Shown: positions 45,495 through 55,945 of the stretch, piece by piece
Layout: each line of letters begins with the position of its first letter
Position numbering within the stretch: the first letter of the stretch is position 1
From: Haloarcula regularis
GTDB taxonomy: Archaea; Halobacteriota; Halobacteria; Halobacteriales; Haloarculaceae
Direction: 5' to 3'
NCBI RefSeq assembly: GCF_029338315.1
Contig: NZ_CP119794.1
Span: forward strand, 2,480,001-2,544,000
DNA length: 64,000 bases
Notes under the pieces: generated by a model
The model's input: only the letters and a program-made list of their open reading frames with translations
What the model was told of the DNA's origin: nothing
The model's database searches: none
Position numbers and translations under genes: made by a program

Positions 45495-46234
45495 GCTTCG
45501 CCCTCCATCATCAGCCGGTTACACTCCTTGCTGTCGACGGCGTCGTTCGCGAACTGGCCCACCTTCTCTCCCTGCCTGAAGATGGCGACGTCGTCGATGT
45601 TCTCCTCGACCGAGCTGTACCACTGGCTCGTGATGATTACCGAGCCGGTGTCGGTGAAGTCGTGCAGGATGTCCCAGAGCTGGTTGATCGCCCGCTCCGA
45701 GAGCCCCCGGAACGGCTCGTCCAGCAGCAGGAGCTTCGGATCTGACTCGATCGCCCGACTGACGACGAGAATCCGGCGCTGACCGCCCGAAAGCTCGCTC
45801 GCCTTCTTTTCGACGCCGAAGTCGAATCCGTACTCGGCGAGCTTTCGCTCTACTTCCTTGCGCATCTCGCCCCCGCGGATAGTCTTTATCGGGCCGTACG
45901 AGTTAGCCATCTCCCGTCCCATGAAGAAGTTCTCCCAGACGGGCGTGTCGTCGACCAGGGCGAACTCCTCGTAGGTCATCGCGACGCCCGCTTGACGGGC
46001 CTCCTGTGGGTTCGCGAAGGCGACCTCCTCGCCGTCGAGGACCACCTCTCCCGAGTCGTGCTGGATGAAGCCGTTGAGGATGTTCAATAGCGTGGACTTC
46101 CCCGCACCGTTGTCACCTATCAGCCCGAGGATCGAGTTGCGCTCCAGGTCCAACGAGACGTCGTCGATGGCCACCACCGGACCGTACCGCTTCGAGAGGT
46201 TGCGTACCGACAGTAGCGGGTCGTCTGCCGACAT
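45491..46234 (-). CDS. Sugar ABC transporter ATP-binding protein, second, H-loop degenerate
   Basis: 247 aa, similar to the neighbour along its whole length. Walker A 'GDNGAGKSTLL', signature 'LSGGQRRIL' and Walker B 'LLLLDEP' are intact. The H-loop reads 'VIITSQWYSS', with Gln in place of His, so one nucleotide site of the heterodimer should be catalytically weak. It pairs with the 44754 ATPase. Only 3 nt separate it from the permease gene. Confidence 0.93.
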   Translation of the reverse strand: MSADDPLLSVRNLSKRYGPVVAIDDVSLDLERNSILGLIGDNGAGKSTLLNILNGFIQHDSGEVVLDGEEVAFANPQEARQAGVAMTYEEFALVDDTPVWENFFMGREMANSYGPIKTIRGGEMRKEVERKLAEYGFDFGVEKKASELSGGQRRILVVSRAIESDPKLLLLDEPFRGLSERAINQLWDILHDFTDTGSVIITSQWYSSVEENIDDVAIFRQGEKVGQFANDAVDSKECNRLMMEGEA

Positions 46235-46237
46235 CGT

Positions 46238-47245
46238 TCAGACCCACCCTCCGAAGAGCTTGTCGCGGCGCTTGAGTTCCATCAGCACGACCGCCACGAA
46301 GACGAGTATCCCCTGTGCGAGCTGGAACTCGTAGCCGCTGACCCCCGCGACGCGGGTGATCGTCAGGATGACCTGGACGAGGAGTGCACCCGCCGGGACG
46401 TTGATGATCTTCCCCGTGCCGCCAAACAGCGAAATTCCGGCGATGACGGGTGCCGCGATGGCGGGCATGAGCAAGTTCGTCCCCGTCCCCGACGAGAGGA
46501 CGCCGACCCGGGTGATGAGTACGAACCCGCCGATGGCGGCAAACAGGCCGCTGATGAGGAAGGCGTGCATCTTGTACTTCGAGACGTCTATACCCATCCG
46601 CTGGGCCGCATCGGGGTCCCCGCCGACGAGGAAGAGGCGCCGTCCGCTCACGACGTGCGTGCTGTAGTACCACGCGATCAGCACCACGGCGAGTGTGACA
46701 AAGAGGATGTTACGGAACGGTCCGATCGACCCGCTCCCGACCTGATAGTACAGTTCGGGGAAGTCCGCTATCGATCGACCCTGGGTGAGAGAGAGGACGG
46801 CACCCTGGAGTATCCACCAGGAGGCGAGTGTCTGGATGAGCGACGGGACCCCCACCTTCGTGATGACGATTCCGTTCCAGGCGCCGATCAGAAGGCCGAC
46901 CAGCGCGGTGACGAGTAACCCGACTACCATCGGTGCACCGGCCTGGACCGCGAAAAGCCCCATCAGGGGCGCAAAGAGGAGCGCGCTCACGATCGAGAGG
47001 TCGATCTCGGCCACGACCAGCGTGAACGCCATCCCGATGGCGAGGATGATGACGGTGGTACTCTGGACGACGACGCTCTCGAGCGTGTCGACCGCGAACA
47101 GATCCCTGTAGAAGACCCCCGCTACGAGGTAGATCGCGACGACGAGCATCCAGGGGAAGTAATCGCCGACGAAGTCCCTCGCGCTCATCTCTCTGCCTGT
47201 CAAAATCTCACTAGCGGTCCCGAAGCCGGTCCTGCCTGAAGACAT
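46238..47245 (-). CDS. Sugar ABC transporter permease (RbsC-like)
   Basis: 335 aa, about nine membrane helices. Family segment 'EIDLSIVSALLFAPLMGLFA' ('E-D/LS-G'-like) and 'GIDVSKYKMHAFLISGLFAA' (cytoplasmic coupling loop for the ATPases) are visible. Forms the membrane pore of a CUT2 importer with the two ATPases downstream. Confidence 0.93.
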   Translation of the reverse strand: MSSGRTGFGTASEILTGREMSARDFVGDYFPWMLVVAIYLVAGVFYRDLFAVDTLESVVVQSTTVIILAIGMAFTLVVAEIDLSIVSALLFAPLMGLFAVQAGAPMVVGLLVTALVGLLIGAWNGIVITKVGVPSLIQTLASWWILQGAVLSLTQGRSIADFPELYYQVGSGSIGPFRNILFVTLAVVLIAWYYSTHVVSGRRLFLVGGDPDAAQRMGIDVSKYKMHAFLISGLFAAIGGFVLITRVGVLSSGTGTNLLMPAIAAPVIAGISLFGGTGKIINVPAGALLVQVILTITRVAGVSGYEFQLAQGILVFVAVVLMELKRRDKLFGGWV

Positions 47246-47361
47246 AGTAAGAATCTCTCCCCTATCTATTATTAAAATTTGTGTTAGAGGCCGAACTCTC
47301 GCGGCGGGGAACCGACCGACGACGCGCCACCTCGAGTCGGGTGTGGAATAGCGGACGTGGC

Positions 47362-47371
47362 AAAAAAAAAA
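47362..47371 (-). terminator. Poly-T terminator after the binding-protein gene
   Basis: A run of ten A on the plus strand (T10 on the coding strand) lies ~22 nt after the stop of the binding-protein gene and ~117 nt before the permease start. It would give partial termination, so the binding protein is made in excess, as is common for ABC importers. Confidence 0.7.
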
Positions 47372-47392
47372 TCTGACGTCGTCAGCGCGCTC

Positions 47393-48781
47393 TCAGAACT
47401 GGCTCAGGTACTCGAGCGTCTCGCCGTACTGCCCACCCTCGAGGTTCTCCTCGAACTCGTCGACGAGACCGGCATATTCGTCGGGCTGCTCGTTCTCGGT
47501 GTCGAAGCTGACGTCCATCATGTCCGTCCGCTCCATGATCGCCGGGAACACGTTGCCCCAGTGGTTCTCGGTGTTGACGTTGTCGGCTCTGATGCCGTAC
47601 ACTTCGGGTGGCGCGTTTGCGATGGGCACGTCGAAGTCGTCGGCCATCTCCAGCGTGATCGAATCGCCGGGGCCCCAGTAGACGTCGACGGGGTCCGTCA
47701 CGGACGTCACCTCGGTGCCCACCTCGGCCTGTGGGATCTCCGTCCCGGACTGCTGGACCGAGGGATCCAGAATCTGCTCGTAGAAGATCTTCGAGATGTT
47801 CTGGGTGATGTTGATCGGCACCTGCGTCGCGTCGAGGTCCTGGAGCCCCTTCCTGATGTACTGGAGGGCGCTCGGATAGCCGTCGATGCCGCCGACGTAG
47901 ATGTGGTCCTCGTGGCCCTTGTAATAGAGCATGTCGTTGGCCGCCAGTGCGTTCATGATGCCACGCGTATACGCGCCGGAGCTGTCGGAGAGGACGGCAT
48001 CGGCGGTGTTCGAGGAGAAGTACGTCCGGGCCGAGTCAGCCCACCCGGCGACCGTCCCGTCGGTCGCGACTTCGACGTACTCCACGTCCGGGTAGTTCTT
48101 CATCGACTCTCGGACCTGTTCCATCCGGCGACGCCACCCCGTGAAGTCGGGGTTCCCCTGGAAGTGCACGATCGTCTTGCCCTGTCGGCCGCCGCGGTTC
48201 TCGTCGAGGAAGTTGATGGCGTCCTCGACCATCAGCTCGGCGAGCTCGTAGTCAGCGGACTGGATGTTGTGCGAGACCGCGCCCCCGACCAGGTCCTTGT
48301 TCCCGACGACGGGCGTGTTGTACTCCTTCTTGACGCGCTCGATGGTCTGCACGTGGGACTGGTACGCGACCGGATTGACGATGAGCGCGTCCTTGCTCTG
48401 GGCGTAGTTGACGATCTGGTCGTTCACCTGCGCGGGGTCCCATCCGGGCGCGGTAAAGGAGAAATCCCAGCCGTTCTTGTGCGCCTCGATCGCGTGTCCG
48501 GCCGGCATCAGTCGCCACCACGTCGACTCTGTCGGCGGACCGATGTAGTGGATGGATTTTCCGTGTTCCCACTCGAGACTCTGGGTCGATCCGCCGTCAC
48601 CGCCGTCGCCGCCACTGCCGCCGTCACCACCACTGCCACCGTCGCCGCCACTGCCACCATCGCCGCCACTGCCGCCGTCGCTCGAACAGCCAGCGAGTGC
48701 AACGGCAGACGCCACGCCTGCGCTCTTTATGAACGATCGCCTGTTGATCCGGGAGAACCGGTCGTTACTGTCATTCGCCAT
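47393..48781 (-). CDS. Substrate-binding lipoprotein of the sugar ABC transporter
   Basis: 462 aa. Twin-arginine signal 'NRRSFIKSAGVASAVALAGC' with a lipobox (L-A-G-C), so the mature protein is a TAT-exported lipoprotein, typical for haloarchaea. A Gly-Ser-Asp repeat linker follows, then a periplasmic-binding-protein-type I fold ('YVGGIDGYPSALQYIRKG', 'ALIVNPVAYQSHVQTIE'). First gene of the operon; the ligand is not known. Confidence 0.92.
   Translation of the reverse strand: MANDSNDRFSRINRRSFIKSAGVASAVALAGCSSDGGSGGDGGSGGDGGSGGDGGSGGDGGDGGSTQSLEWEHGKSIHYIGPPTESTWWRLMPAGHAIEAHKNGWDFSFTAPGWDPAQVNDQIVNYAQSKDALIVNPVAYQSHVQTIERVKKEYNTPVVGNKDLVGGAVSHNIQSADYELAELMVEDAINFLDENRGGRQGKTIVHFQGNPDFTGWRRRMEQVRESMKNYPDVEYVEVATDGTVAGWADSARTYFSSNTADAVLSDSSGAYTRGIMNALAANDMLYYKGHEDHIYVGGIDGYPSALQYIRKGLQDLDATQVPINITQNISKIFYEQILDPSVQQSGTEIPQAEVGTEVTSVTDPVDVYWGPGDSITLEMADDFDVPIANAPPEVYGIRADNVNTENHWGNVFPAIMERTDMMDVSFDTENEQPDEYAGLVDEFEENLEGGQYGETLEYLSQF
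48592..48690 (+). repeat. Codon-level tandem repeat coding the Gly-Ser-Asp linker
   Basis: Imperfect 18-bp units ('gccgccactgccgccgtc') repeated about five times encode (GGSGGD)n immediately after the lipobox on the reverse strand. The unit number may vary between strains. Confidence 0.8.
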
Positions 48782-49109
48782 AGCAACAAGAACTGAATAT
48801 AATGAACAACGTGATAAAACTTTGGTAAGGGGCTATCGCGGCGATTCGGGACGTGAGACCGGCGGTACGCAGCCACCCATCTCCAGCCCCGCAACGTCGG
48901 TTCCCGTGCCGCTGGTCCGCCACCGAGAGGTTGGACCGTCCGCCGCGCTGTCCGTTGCCCGCTATGGGTTGTGCCCCTGCACGTCGCCGGCGGTCCGCCC
49001 ATGGTCCCGGGATCCACTCTTGATGGTGTACCGATAGCGGGCCCCGGTTCGCAAACGCGGGTGATTCGGTCCTCGGACACGACGACGGCGCCGATGTGCC
49101 TGCCGGTGC
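48782..49109. other. Promoter region of the ABC importer operon
   Basis: 328 bp between the divergent-pointing start of the binding-protein gene and the stop of the dehydrogenase. AT-rich DNA immediately before 48781 ('gaatataatgaacaacgtgataaaac', split here only as a region at 48796-48821) contains TATA-like elements for the leftward operon. The rest shows no gene. Confidence 0.55.
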
Positions 49110-50175
49110 CTACGGTTCGACGAGCACCTTCACGTCGTCGTTGTCACGCTCCAGGAGCGACTCGAACCCGTCGACGACGTCGTCGAGACCGATGCATCTC
49201 GTCACGAGGGGGTCCGCCCGCAGCTCACCCCGGTCCAGCATCGAGACCGTCATCTCGAACTCCCGTTTCGACAGCGGTCCGCCGAGGAACGCGTTCGCCC
49301 CACCGACGGTCCGTTCGACCAGCACCACCTCGTTGGGGTCGAACGATACCGGCTCCTCGTAGATGCCGACGAGTGTGAGGTGGCCGTCGTGTACGGTCGA
49401 CCGGAGCGCCTGGTCGTAGGACGGTTCGACGCCGGCGACCTCGAACGCGACCTCGACGCCCGACCCGGTCTCGCTCCGAATCACCTCCACCGGATCCTCG
49501 TCCGTCGGGTCGATGGGTCGGTCGGCGCCCACCACGGCGCTTCGCTCTCTGCGCTTCCGGTTCGGTTCGGAGACGAATATCTTCCCGGCGCCGGCGGCGC
49601 GCGCGGCCTGGACGATGGCGAGACCGATGGGGCCGCTCCCGAAGACGGCGACCGAATCGCCGGCGTCCATGGGCGACCGTCTGACGGCGTGGAGGCCGAC
49701 GGTCAGCGGTTCGACCAACGCCCGCCTCGAGCGGGACGCTCGACGGGAGCGGCACGACGTTTCGGGCTGGCACCGTGACCTGTTCCGCGAAGCCACCGCC
49801 GTTCCCGGAGAGCCCGACGAACCCGAGGTGTTCACAGACGTTGTACTTCCCCTCGTCGCAGTATCGACACTCGCCACACGGCAGCATCGGGTTGACCGTG
49901 ACGCGCTGGCCCGCTTCGAGGTCCGGGACGCCGGCCCCGACGTCGCTGACGACGCCGCTCATCTCGTGTCCCAGCCCGACCGGGATGGTCTCTCCGGTGA
50001 CGACGTGGGGCTGTTCGCTGGGGGTGAGTATCGGCCCGGCGGCATATTCGTGGAGGTCGGTCCCGCAGATACCGGCGGCCTCGACGTCGATCGTCACCTG
50101 TTCGGGGCCGGTCTCGGGGTCGGCGACCTCCTCGACGCGGATGTCCCTGTTGCCGTAGTACTGGGCTGCTCGCAT
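49110..50175 (-). CDS. Zinc-dependent (MDR) alcohol/polyol dehydrogenase, frame broken near 49721
   Basis: ATG complementary to 50173-50175 ('MRAAQYYGNRDIRVEEV'). Catalytic zinc segment 'GICGTDLHEYAAG' and 'LGHEMSGVVSDVG'; structural zinc cluster 'PCGECRYCDEGKYNVC'. The frame fails after 'VPLEAG'; adding two bases at the CCC of 49721-49723 restores 'ALVEPLTVGLHAVRR', then the Rossmann 'VAVFGSGPIGLAIVQAARAA' to the TAG at 49110. ~355 aa, related to butanediol, sorbitol and threonine dehydrogenases. Confidence 0.88.
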
Positions 50176-50312
50176 AGTCGGTTGGGCGGACAACGCTCAC
50201 TTAATCATTTCGAACCATGGGTGGCGGTCACATTCGACATGGCCGACCCAAGACCGAGCCGGGACCCGACCGCGACCGACGACGGTCCGCCAGCGTGACG
50301 GGTCTATCGACT

Positions 50313-51092
50313 CTACTGGACCAGGTACCCACCGTCGATGACGACGGACGACCCGGTCATGTACCCCGACGCCTCGGAGGCGAGGAAGACTGCCAGCGGA
50401 CCGATGTCCTCGGGCCGTGCCATCTCTTCGAGCAGCATCTCGTCGAACCACGCCTCGGCCATCTCGGGGTCTTCCTCGAGTACCTGATCGATCATCTCCG
50501 TCCGGACGTACCCCGGGTTGATGTTGTTGACACGGATACCGTGCTCTGCCCACTCGGAGGCGAGCTGGTTCTTGAAGCCCTCCAGCCCGGCCTTCGATGC
50601 GTTGTAGGAGACCTGTGGCTGCGGGTGGTTCGCCATGAACGCAGAGATGGACGACACGTTGATGATCGACCCGCCGTCGCCGTCGATCATCTCCCGTCCG
50701 ACGTACTTCGCGCAGTTGAACGGGCCGGTCAGGTTGATGTCGATGACCCGTTGCCACCCCTCGAGGGTCATCTCCTCGGCCGGCGTGTTCAGCGTCACGC
50801 CGGCGTTGTTGACGAGGACGTCGATGTCCCCGAACTCCTCGACCGTCGCGTCGACGAGCGCCTGGACCTCTTCGACGTCCGTGATGTCGACGGAGATCGC
50901 TTCGACCGTCGCGCCAGTGTCGTCGGCGATCGCTTCGGCGGCCTCCCGTCCGGCCGCTTCGTCGCGGTTCGCGATGACGACGTTCGCACCCGCCTCCGCG
51001 AGCGATGTCGATATCCCGCGGCCGATACCACGGTTCCCGCCGGTGACGATTGCTGTCTGTCCATCGAGTCGGAATCGATCGAGCACTGTCAT
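50313..51092 (-). CDS. SDR-family oxidoreductase
   Basis: 259 aa from the ATG complementary to 51090-51092; an ATG at 51104 is possible. Rossmann 'AIVTGGNRGIGRGISTSLAE', 'VLVNNAGVT', catalytic Ser in 'IINVSSISAFMA' and 'YNASKAGLEGF' (Tyr, Lys). Asp/Glu position after strand 2 is 'ANRDEAA', which does not settle NAD versus NADP. Similar to gluconate 5-dehydrogenases and glucose dehydrogenases. Adjacent to the MDR dehydrogenase. Confidence 0.9.
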   Translation of the reverse strand: MTVLDRFRLDGQTAIVTGGNRGIGRGISTSLAEAGANVVIANRDEAAGREAAEAIADDTGATVEAISVDITDVEEVQALVDATVEEFGDIDVLVNNAGVTLNTPAEEMTLEGWQRVIDINLTGPFNCAKYVGREMIDGDGGSIINVSSISAFMANHPQPQVSYNASKAGLEGFKNQLASEWAEHGIRVNNINPGYVRTEMIDQVLEEDPEMAEAWFDEMLLEEMARPEDIGPLAVFLASEASGYMTGSSVVIDGGYLVQ

Positions 51093-51306
51093 CACTCCCC
51101 TCATCTTCCGGCGTGCTACTAAATGTACGGGTGGCCTGAGGACGTACACTTTTCACGCTCGGTCCGTGTTACCAATGTACTGTGCTCGCGACCTGTCTCT
51201 GCCGCGCACCCTCGGGACCGCTATCGATCGACTGTTCGGGTCCGAAACGGACCGTCTTCGGAGGCGGCGGCACAGTCCACCGCCCGGGTCCGGGGGTGAG
51301 GGCGCG

Positions 51307-52523
51307 ATGAGCGTCGTCATCGTCGGGACGCTGGACACGAAAGGCGAGGAGATCGGGTTCGCGCGCGACGTGATCGAGGCCGAGGGTCTCGACGTCCACC
51401 TCGTCGACGTCGGCGTGATGGACGATCCCGAGATCGAACCGGACACCTCGGCAGCGGTCGTCGCGGAGGCCGGCGGGTCGAGTCTCGCGGCACTCCGCGA
51501 GGCGGGAGACCGCGGCGAGGCCGTGACGGCGATGGGCGAGGGGGCGGTCGCTGTCGCGAACCGTCTTCACGACGACGGGACCCTGGACGGTATCCTCGGT
51601 CTCGGCGGGTCGGGGAACACGTCCATCGCGACGGCCGCGATGCGGGCCTTGCCCATCGGCGTGCCGAAACTGATGGTCTCGACCGTGGCGTCGGGCGACA
51701 CCGAACCCTACGTCGGGTGTCGCGACGTCGCCATGATGTACTCCGTCGCGGACCTCGAGGGTATCAACCAGCTCTCGCGCACCGTGATCGCCAACGCCGC
51801 GCTCGCGATGGTCGGCATGGCCTCGAAGCAACCCGACGTCGACGTCGAGGACAGGCCAACCGTCGCCATCACGATGTTTGGCGTCACCACGCCCTGTGTC
51901 CAGACTGCCCGTGAGTGGCTCGAAGAGCGGGGATACGAGACGATCGTCTTCCACGCGAACGGGACCGGCGGTCGCGCGATGGAGGGGTTGATCCGCGACG
52001 GGGTCATCGACGCCGTGCTCGACGTGACGACGACCGAGTGGGCCGACGAGGTGGTCGGTGGGTGCCTGTCGGCCGGCCGGGACCGCCTCGACGCGGCCGC
52101 CGAGCACGGCCTCCCGCAGGTCGTCTCGACGGGTGCGCTCGACGTCGTCAACTTCGGACCCAGGGACACGGTTCCCAAGAAGTTCCGCGACAGGACCCTC
52201 CACGCGCACAATCCGGAGGTGACGCTGATGCGAACGACTCCGGACGAGGCGGCCGAGATCGGCACGGAGATAGCCGAGAGCTCAACGCGTCGACGGGTCC
52301 GACGGTACTCGCGATCCCGCGCCGGGGGACGTCGATGCTCGATTCCGAAGACGGACCGTTTCACGACCCGGCCGCCGACCGGGCGCTCTTCGAAGCCATG
52401 CGCGGCGCTCTGAACGACCGGATCGAGTGTGTGTCGGTCGACGCGCACATCAACAGCACGGAGTTCGCGGTCGCCATCGCCAGCCGTCTCCACGACCTGC
52501 TGCAGGACGGCCCGGCCGACTAA
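51307..52523 (+). CDS. Tm-1-like ATP-binding domain protein (UPF0261), frame broken near 52280
   Basis: ATG at 51307 ('MSVVIVGTLDTKGEEIGFAR'). 'DGILGLGGSGNTSIATAAMR' and 'GVPKLMVSTVASGDTEPYVG', then 'ITMFGVTTPCVQTAREWLEE' and 'FHANGTGGRAMEGLI', are the two nucleotide-binding halves of the Tm-1 N-terminal module. After 'IGTEIAE' one added A restores 'KLNASTGPTVLAIPRRGTSM' to the TAA at 52521-52523; ~405 aa. It usually pairs or fuses with the PEP-hydrolase-family barrel found here at 43798. Confidence 0.85.
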
Positions 52524-53085
52524 CGGAACGGGACATGTTCTCTCTTGATAACTCTATCCTCTTGCCATTTAGACGAAATATCTTCCCCGTACCGAACTTA
52601 TAGAGATATCACCGCAACTTTCGTACAGTAAATGCTGTATTATATATTTATTAATCCAAATTTGAATATATACGGTGGATTCTATTCCCTGTCTTCCGGA
52701 ATATCCCCTTCGATATGTGATGAAACTCGAGGTTTCTCACAGAAGCTGTCTTTCTGGATCTGTTTCCGCCGTGGCTGTTCGTCGGAGGGATGTGGTCCAC
52801 GTGAACCGACAGACGCCCTGACCGACACCGCGGCACTCTGTCGGCCCCTCATCCACGTCGGAGCGCGACTGTACGTAGCCGGTCGGAAGACGCGGACGAA
52901 AGGGCCGCTGTGCAGGTGCTGAACGAGGACGGCCCGCTCGACGGGAGCAGCCGTTCGGCACCGGCTCGTCGTCTCGGATCGACGGGACCGAGACGGCCGA
53001 CCGACGGCGGACAGTACTCCCTCTCGGTTCTCTCACTGTCCAGCCGAGTGATTCGGGGGAACCGAGTTCCGATTCCGGCGGCGGC
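52524..53085. other. Gene-free, partly AT-rich spacer
   Basis: 562 bp. From 52560 to 52720 it is strikingly AT-rich ('attatatatttattaat' at 52630-52646), then returns to normal composition. No supported gene on either strand. The final ~25 bp before 53086 share sequence with the end of the decayed aldolase copy near 41945. Confidence 0.65.
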
Positions 53086-54123
53086 TCAGTCGTCGGACTC
53101 GGCGGCCGCGTCCCGTTCGCTCGCGAGGCGTGAGGCGACGTCGGTGATGAGGTCCTCCTGGCCGCCGACGACCTCCATCTCGCCCAGCGCCAGCAGAATC
53201 TCGCGCGGGTCGATGCCGTACTTCTCGCCGGCCCGGCGGGTATGACGGAGGAACGACGAGTAGACGCCGGCGTACCCCAGCAGCAGCGAGTCGTTGTCGA
53301 TCTCGGGCATCTCGTCGTCCGAAACCATCGGGACGAGGACGTCCTCGGCCGCGTCCATGACACCGAAGAAGTCCGGCGTGACCTCGTAGCCGGCCTTCTC
53401 CAAGACACCGACCAGCACCTCCATCTGGGCGTTGCCCGAGCCGGCGCCCAGGCCCCGCAGGCACCCGTCGATGGTCGTCGCGCCCGCCTCGATGCCGGCG
53501 AGGGTGTTCCCGATGGCCAGGCCCAGGTTGTCGTGGGCGTGGAAGCCGACGTCTATCGAGAGCTCGTCGGCGAGCAGTCCCACCCGGTCGCGGACGTCGC
53601 TCGGGAGCATCGCTCCCGCCGAGTCCATGACGTAGACGGCGTCGGCGCCGTACTCCTCCATCAGTTTCGCCTGTTCGAGGACGGTCTCGGGCGCCGCCAT
53701 GTGGGACAGCATCAGGAGGCCGGTCGCCTCCAGACCCCGGTCGGTGACGTACTCGAAGTGCTCCTGGGAGACGTCGGCCTCGGTCACGTGGGTAGCGATG
53801 CGACAGACGTCCGCCCCGCGGTCGACCGCCAGGTCCAGTTCCTCGACGGTGCCGATGCCCGGGAGCAACAGGACGGACAGCTTCGTGTCGGTCAGCTGGG
53901 GCACCACCGCGTCGAGGTACTCGCCGGTCTCGGCGGCCGAGAACCCGTAGTTGATCGAGGACCCGCCCATCCCGTCGCCGTGGGAGACCTCGACGACGTC
54001 CATGGACGCCTCGTCGAGCGCGGCGGCGACGTCGGCCATCTCCTCGGGGGTAAACGAGTGGTCGACGGCGTGCATCCCGTCCCGCAGCGTCATGTCGACC
54101 AGCCTAACGTCCCGGTCAGTCAT
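53086..54123 (-). CDS. mhpE: 4-hydroxy-2-oxovalerate aldolase
   Basis: 345 aa. DRE-TIM-like barrel: '[18 protein letters not shown]' (catalytic Arg, Asp), '[20 protein letters not shown]', '[20 protein letters not shown]' (metal-binding His-x-His), and '[20 protein letters not shown]'. Cleaves 4-hydroxy-2-oxovalerate-type substrates to pyruvate and an aldehyde that is channelled to the partner acetaldehyde dehydrogenase. The latter is encoded upstream and overlaps by 8 nt. Confidence 0.95.
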   Translation of the reverse strand: MTDRDVRLVDMTLRDGMHAVDHSFTPEEMADVAAALDEASMDVVEVSHGDGMGGSSINYGFSAAETGEYLDAVVPQLTDTKLSVLLLPGIGTVEELDLAVDRGADVCRIATHVTEADVSQEHFEYVTDRGLEATGLLMLSHMAAPETVLEQAKLMEEYGADAVYVMDSAGAMLPSDVRDRVGLLADELSIDVGFHAHDNLGLAIGNTLAGIEAGATTIDGCLRGLGAGSGNAQMEVLVGVLEKAGYEVTPDFFGVMDAAEDVLVPMVSDDEMPEIDNDSLLLGYAGVYSSFLRHTRRAGEKYGIDPREILLALGEMEVVGGQEDLITDVASRLASERDAAAESDD

Positions 54124-55057
54124 GGGCCACCCCCCGGGCGGTCCCGTCGAGCAAGCCCTGTTCGGCGATGCGTTCGCCGGTCCCCAGGGCCGCGCTGGTC
54201 ATGATGTCGAGGTTGCCGGCGTAGGGGGGCAGGTGCTGGCCCTCGCCTTCGACTTCGAGCATCGTCGTCAGAATGATGGCATCCCCGAGGTCGAAGGCCA
54301 CGTCGTCGCCCGTCTTGACCTCCGGTTCCATCGTCACCTCGTATCCCGGCACGTAGGTCTGTATCTCCGATTCCATCCGCCCGATGGAGTCCCGGACCGC
54401 GTCGACGTCGGTGTCCTCGTGGACCTGCGTGTGGATTGTGTTGCGCATCATGATCGGTGGCTCGGCCGGATTGAGGGTGATTATCGCCTTCCCCTCCCGC
54501 GCGCCGCCGACCGTCTCCAGGCCGTCGGCCGTGGTCTGTGTGAACGAGTCGATGTTCTGTCTGGTCCCCGGCCCCGCGCTCTTGGAGGCGATGTGTGAGA
54601 TCATCTCGGCGTACTCGACGTCGGCCACCCGGTCGACGGCGTAGACGAGGGGGATCGTCGCCTGCCCGCCACACGTGACCATGTTGACGTTGTCCGTCTC
54701 GCCGACGACGTCGTCCAGGTTGACGACCGGGACGGTATAGGGACCCACCGCGGCGGGTGTCATGTCGATCGCGAACAGGCCCAGGTCCTCGTAGACGGGC
54801 GCGTTCTCACGATGGACGTGTGCGCTCGTCGCCTCGAAGACGACGTCGAACTCGTCGGCGTGTTCCCTGACGCTGTCGATGCCCTCGGTGCCGACGGCGA
54901 CGTCGTTGTCGACGGCCGCCTGGAGTCCCTCGGACTCCTCGACGGGGAAGATGCCGATCATCCGCTCGAGCTCGATCGCCTCTCCCCGGTCGAGTATCTT
55001 GTACATCAGGTCGGTCCCGATGTTACCGGGACCGACGATTGCTGCTTTGACCGCCAT
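54116..55057 (-). CDS. mhpF: Acetaldehyde dehydrogenase (acylating)
   Basis: 313 aa from the ATG complementary to 55055-55057. Rossmann '[18 protein letters not shown]', catalytic Cys in '[19 protein letters not shown]', and '[19 protein letters not shown]'. Oxidises the aldehyde from MhpE with CoA to acyl-CoA. MhpE and MhpF form a substrate-channelling complex in meta-cleavage pathways. No 2-oxopentenoate hydratase (MhpD) is nearby. Confidence 0.95.
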   Translation of the reverse strand: MAVKAAIVGPGNIGTDLMYKILDRGEAIELERMIGIFPVEESEGLQAAVDNDVAVGTEGIDSVREHADEFDVVFEATSAHVHRENAPVYEDLGLFAIDMTPAAVGPYTVPVVNLDDVVGETDNVNMVTCGGQATIPLVYAVDRVADVEYAEMISHIASKSAGPGTRQNIDSFTQTTADGLETVGGAREGKAIITLNPAEPPIMMRNTIHTQVHEDTDVDAVRDSIGRMESEIQTYVPGYEVTMEPEVKTGDDVAFDLGDAIILTTMLEVEGEGQHLPPYAGNLDIMTSAALGTGERIAEQGLLDGTARGVAHD

Positions 55058-55164
55058 GCGAGTGCCTTTTCGATGGAGGCATTTAAGAGTACTCCTGGCC
55101 GTGGAGGGGCTATCCCGGCGCCGTCCCGGAGTGTGCCGGCCCGTCGGCCGGGACCGACCGGGGG

Positions 55165-55923
55165 TCAGCTGTCGACGGCGTCCGCGACCTCGGCAAAGCG
55201 GTCCTGCAACAGCGAGCAGTCCACCGAGACGGCGACGTACTGGACGCCGCTTTCGATCCACTGGTTGGCGATGGCCGGCGTGTCGGCGTAGGCGCCGACG
55301 ACGGTGTCGGCCGCCCGGGCGCGGTCACAGATATCGCTCATCGTCTCGACGACCTGTTCGGAGGTGACCTCGCCGGGCACGCCGAGTGCCTGCGAGAGGT
55401 CGTACGGACCCAGGAATATCACGTCGATGCCGTCGACGGCGAGGATGCCGTCCAGGTTGTCGATACCCTCCTGGCCCTCGACGTGGACTATCAGCAGGGT
55501 CCGTTCGTTCTGGGTCCCCGTGTAGTCGTCCTGTAACCCGTACTCGCCGGCGCGCACGTACGGAGAGAGCCCCCGTCCGCCCTCCGGGGCGAACCGGGCG
55601 GCCTCGACCGCCGCCTCGGCGTCGGCTCGGCTCTCTACCTGTGGAATCTGGACGCCCGCGGCCCCGACGTCGAGTGCGCGCTGTATCTCCGGCGCCTCGT
55701 TGCCCCTGACGCGGACTATCGGTGCGCCGCCGCCCACCTCGGCGCCCATGCACATCGAGAGGCTCGTCTCGGCGGTCAGCGGGCCGTGCTCCTGGTCGAT
55801 GATCGTGAAGTCGAGTCCGGCCAGCGTCGCCGCTTCGGTGACTGCGGGCGAATCGACGTTGACGAACGTTCCGACGACCGTTTCTCCGTCCACGAGACGC
55901 TGCTTGAGACTTCGAGGAGGCAT
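55165..55923 (-). CDS. HpcH/HpaI-family aldolase (first copy)
   Basis: 252 aa from the ATG complementary to 55921-55923. TIM barrel with '[20 protein letters not shown]' (Asp, His), '[20 protein letters not shown]' (Arg), '[20 protein letters not shown]' (metal Glu) and '[19 protein letters not shown]'. Class II pyruvate aldolase, cleaving 2-oxo-3-deoxy or 4-hydroxy-2-oxo acids. Starts 107 nt before mhpF in the same direction. Confidence 0.9.
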   Translation of the reverse strand: MPPRSLKQRLVDGETVVGTFVNVDSPAVTEAATLAGLDFTIIDQEHGPLTAETSLSMCMGAEVGGGAPIVRVRGNEAPEIQRALDVGAAGVQIPQVESRADAEAAVEAARFAPEGGRGLSPYVRAGEYGLQDDYTGTQNERTLLIVHVEGQEGIDNLDGILAVDGIDVIFLGPYDLSQALGVPGEVTSEQVVETMSDICDRARAADTVVGAYADTPAIANQWIESGVQYVAVSVDCSLLQDRFAEVADAVDS

Positions 55924-55945
55924 ACGTCCACACTCTCTCCCGTCG

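Noticed and set aside
48592..48690. Tandem repeat as a CRISPR array or minisatellite of independent origin
   Set aside because: It is in frame inside the binding protein and encodes a Gly-Ser-Asp linker; there are no spacers.
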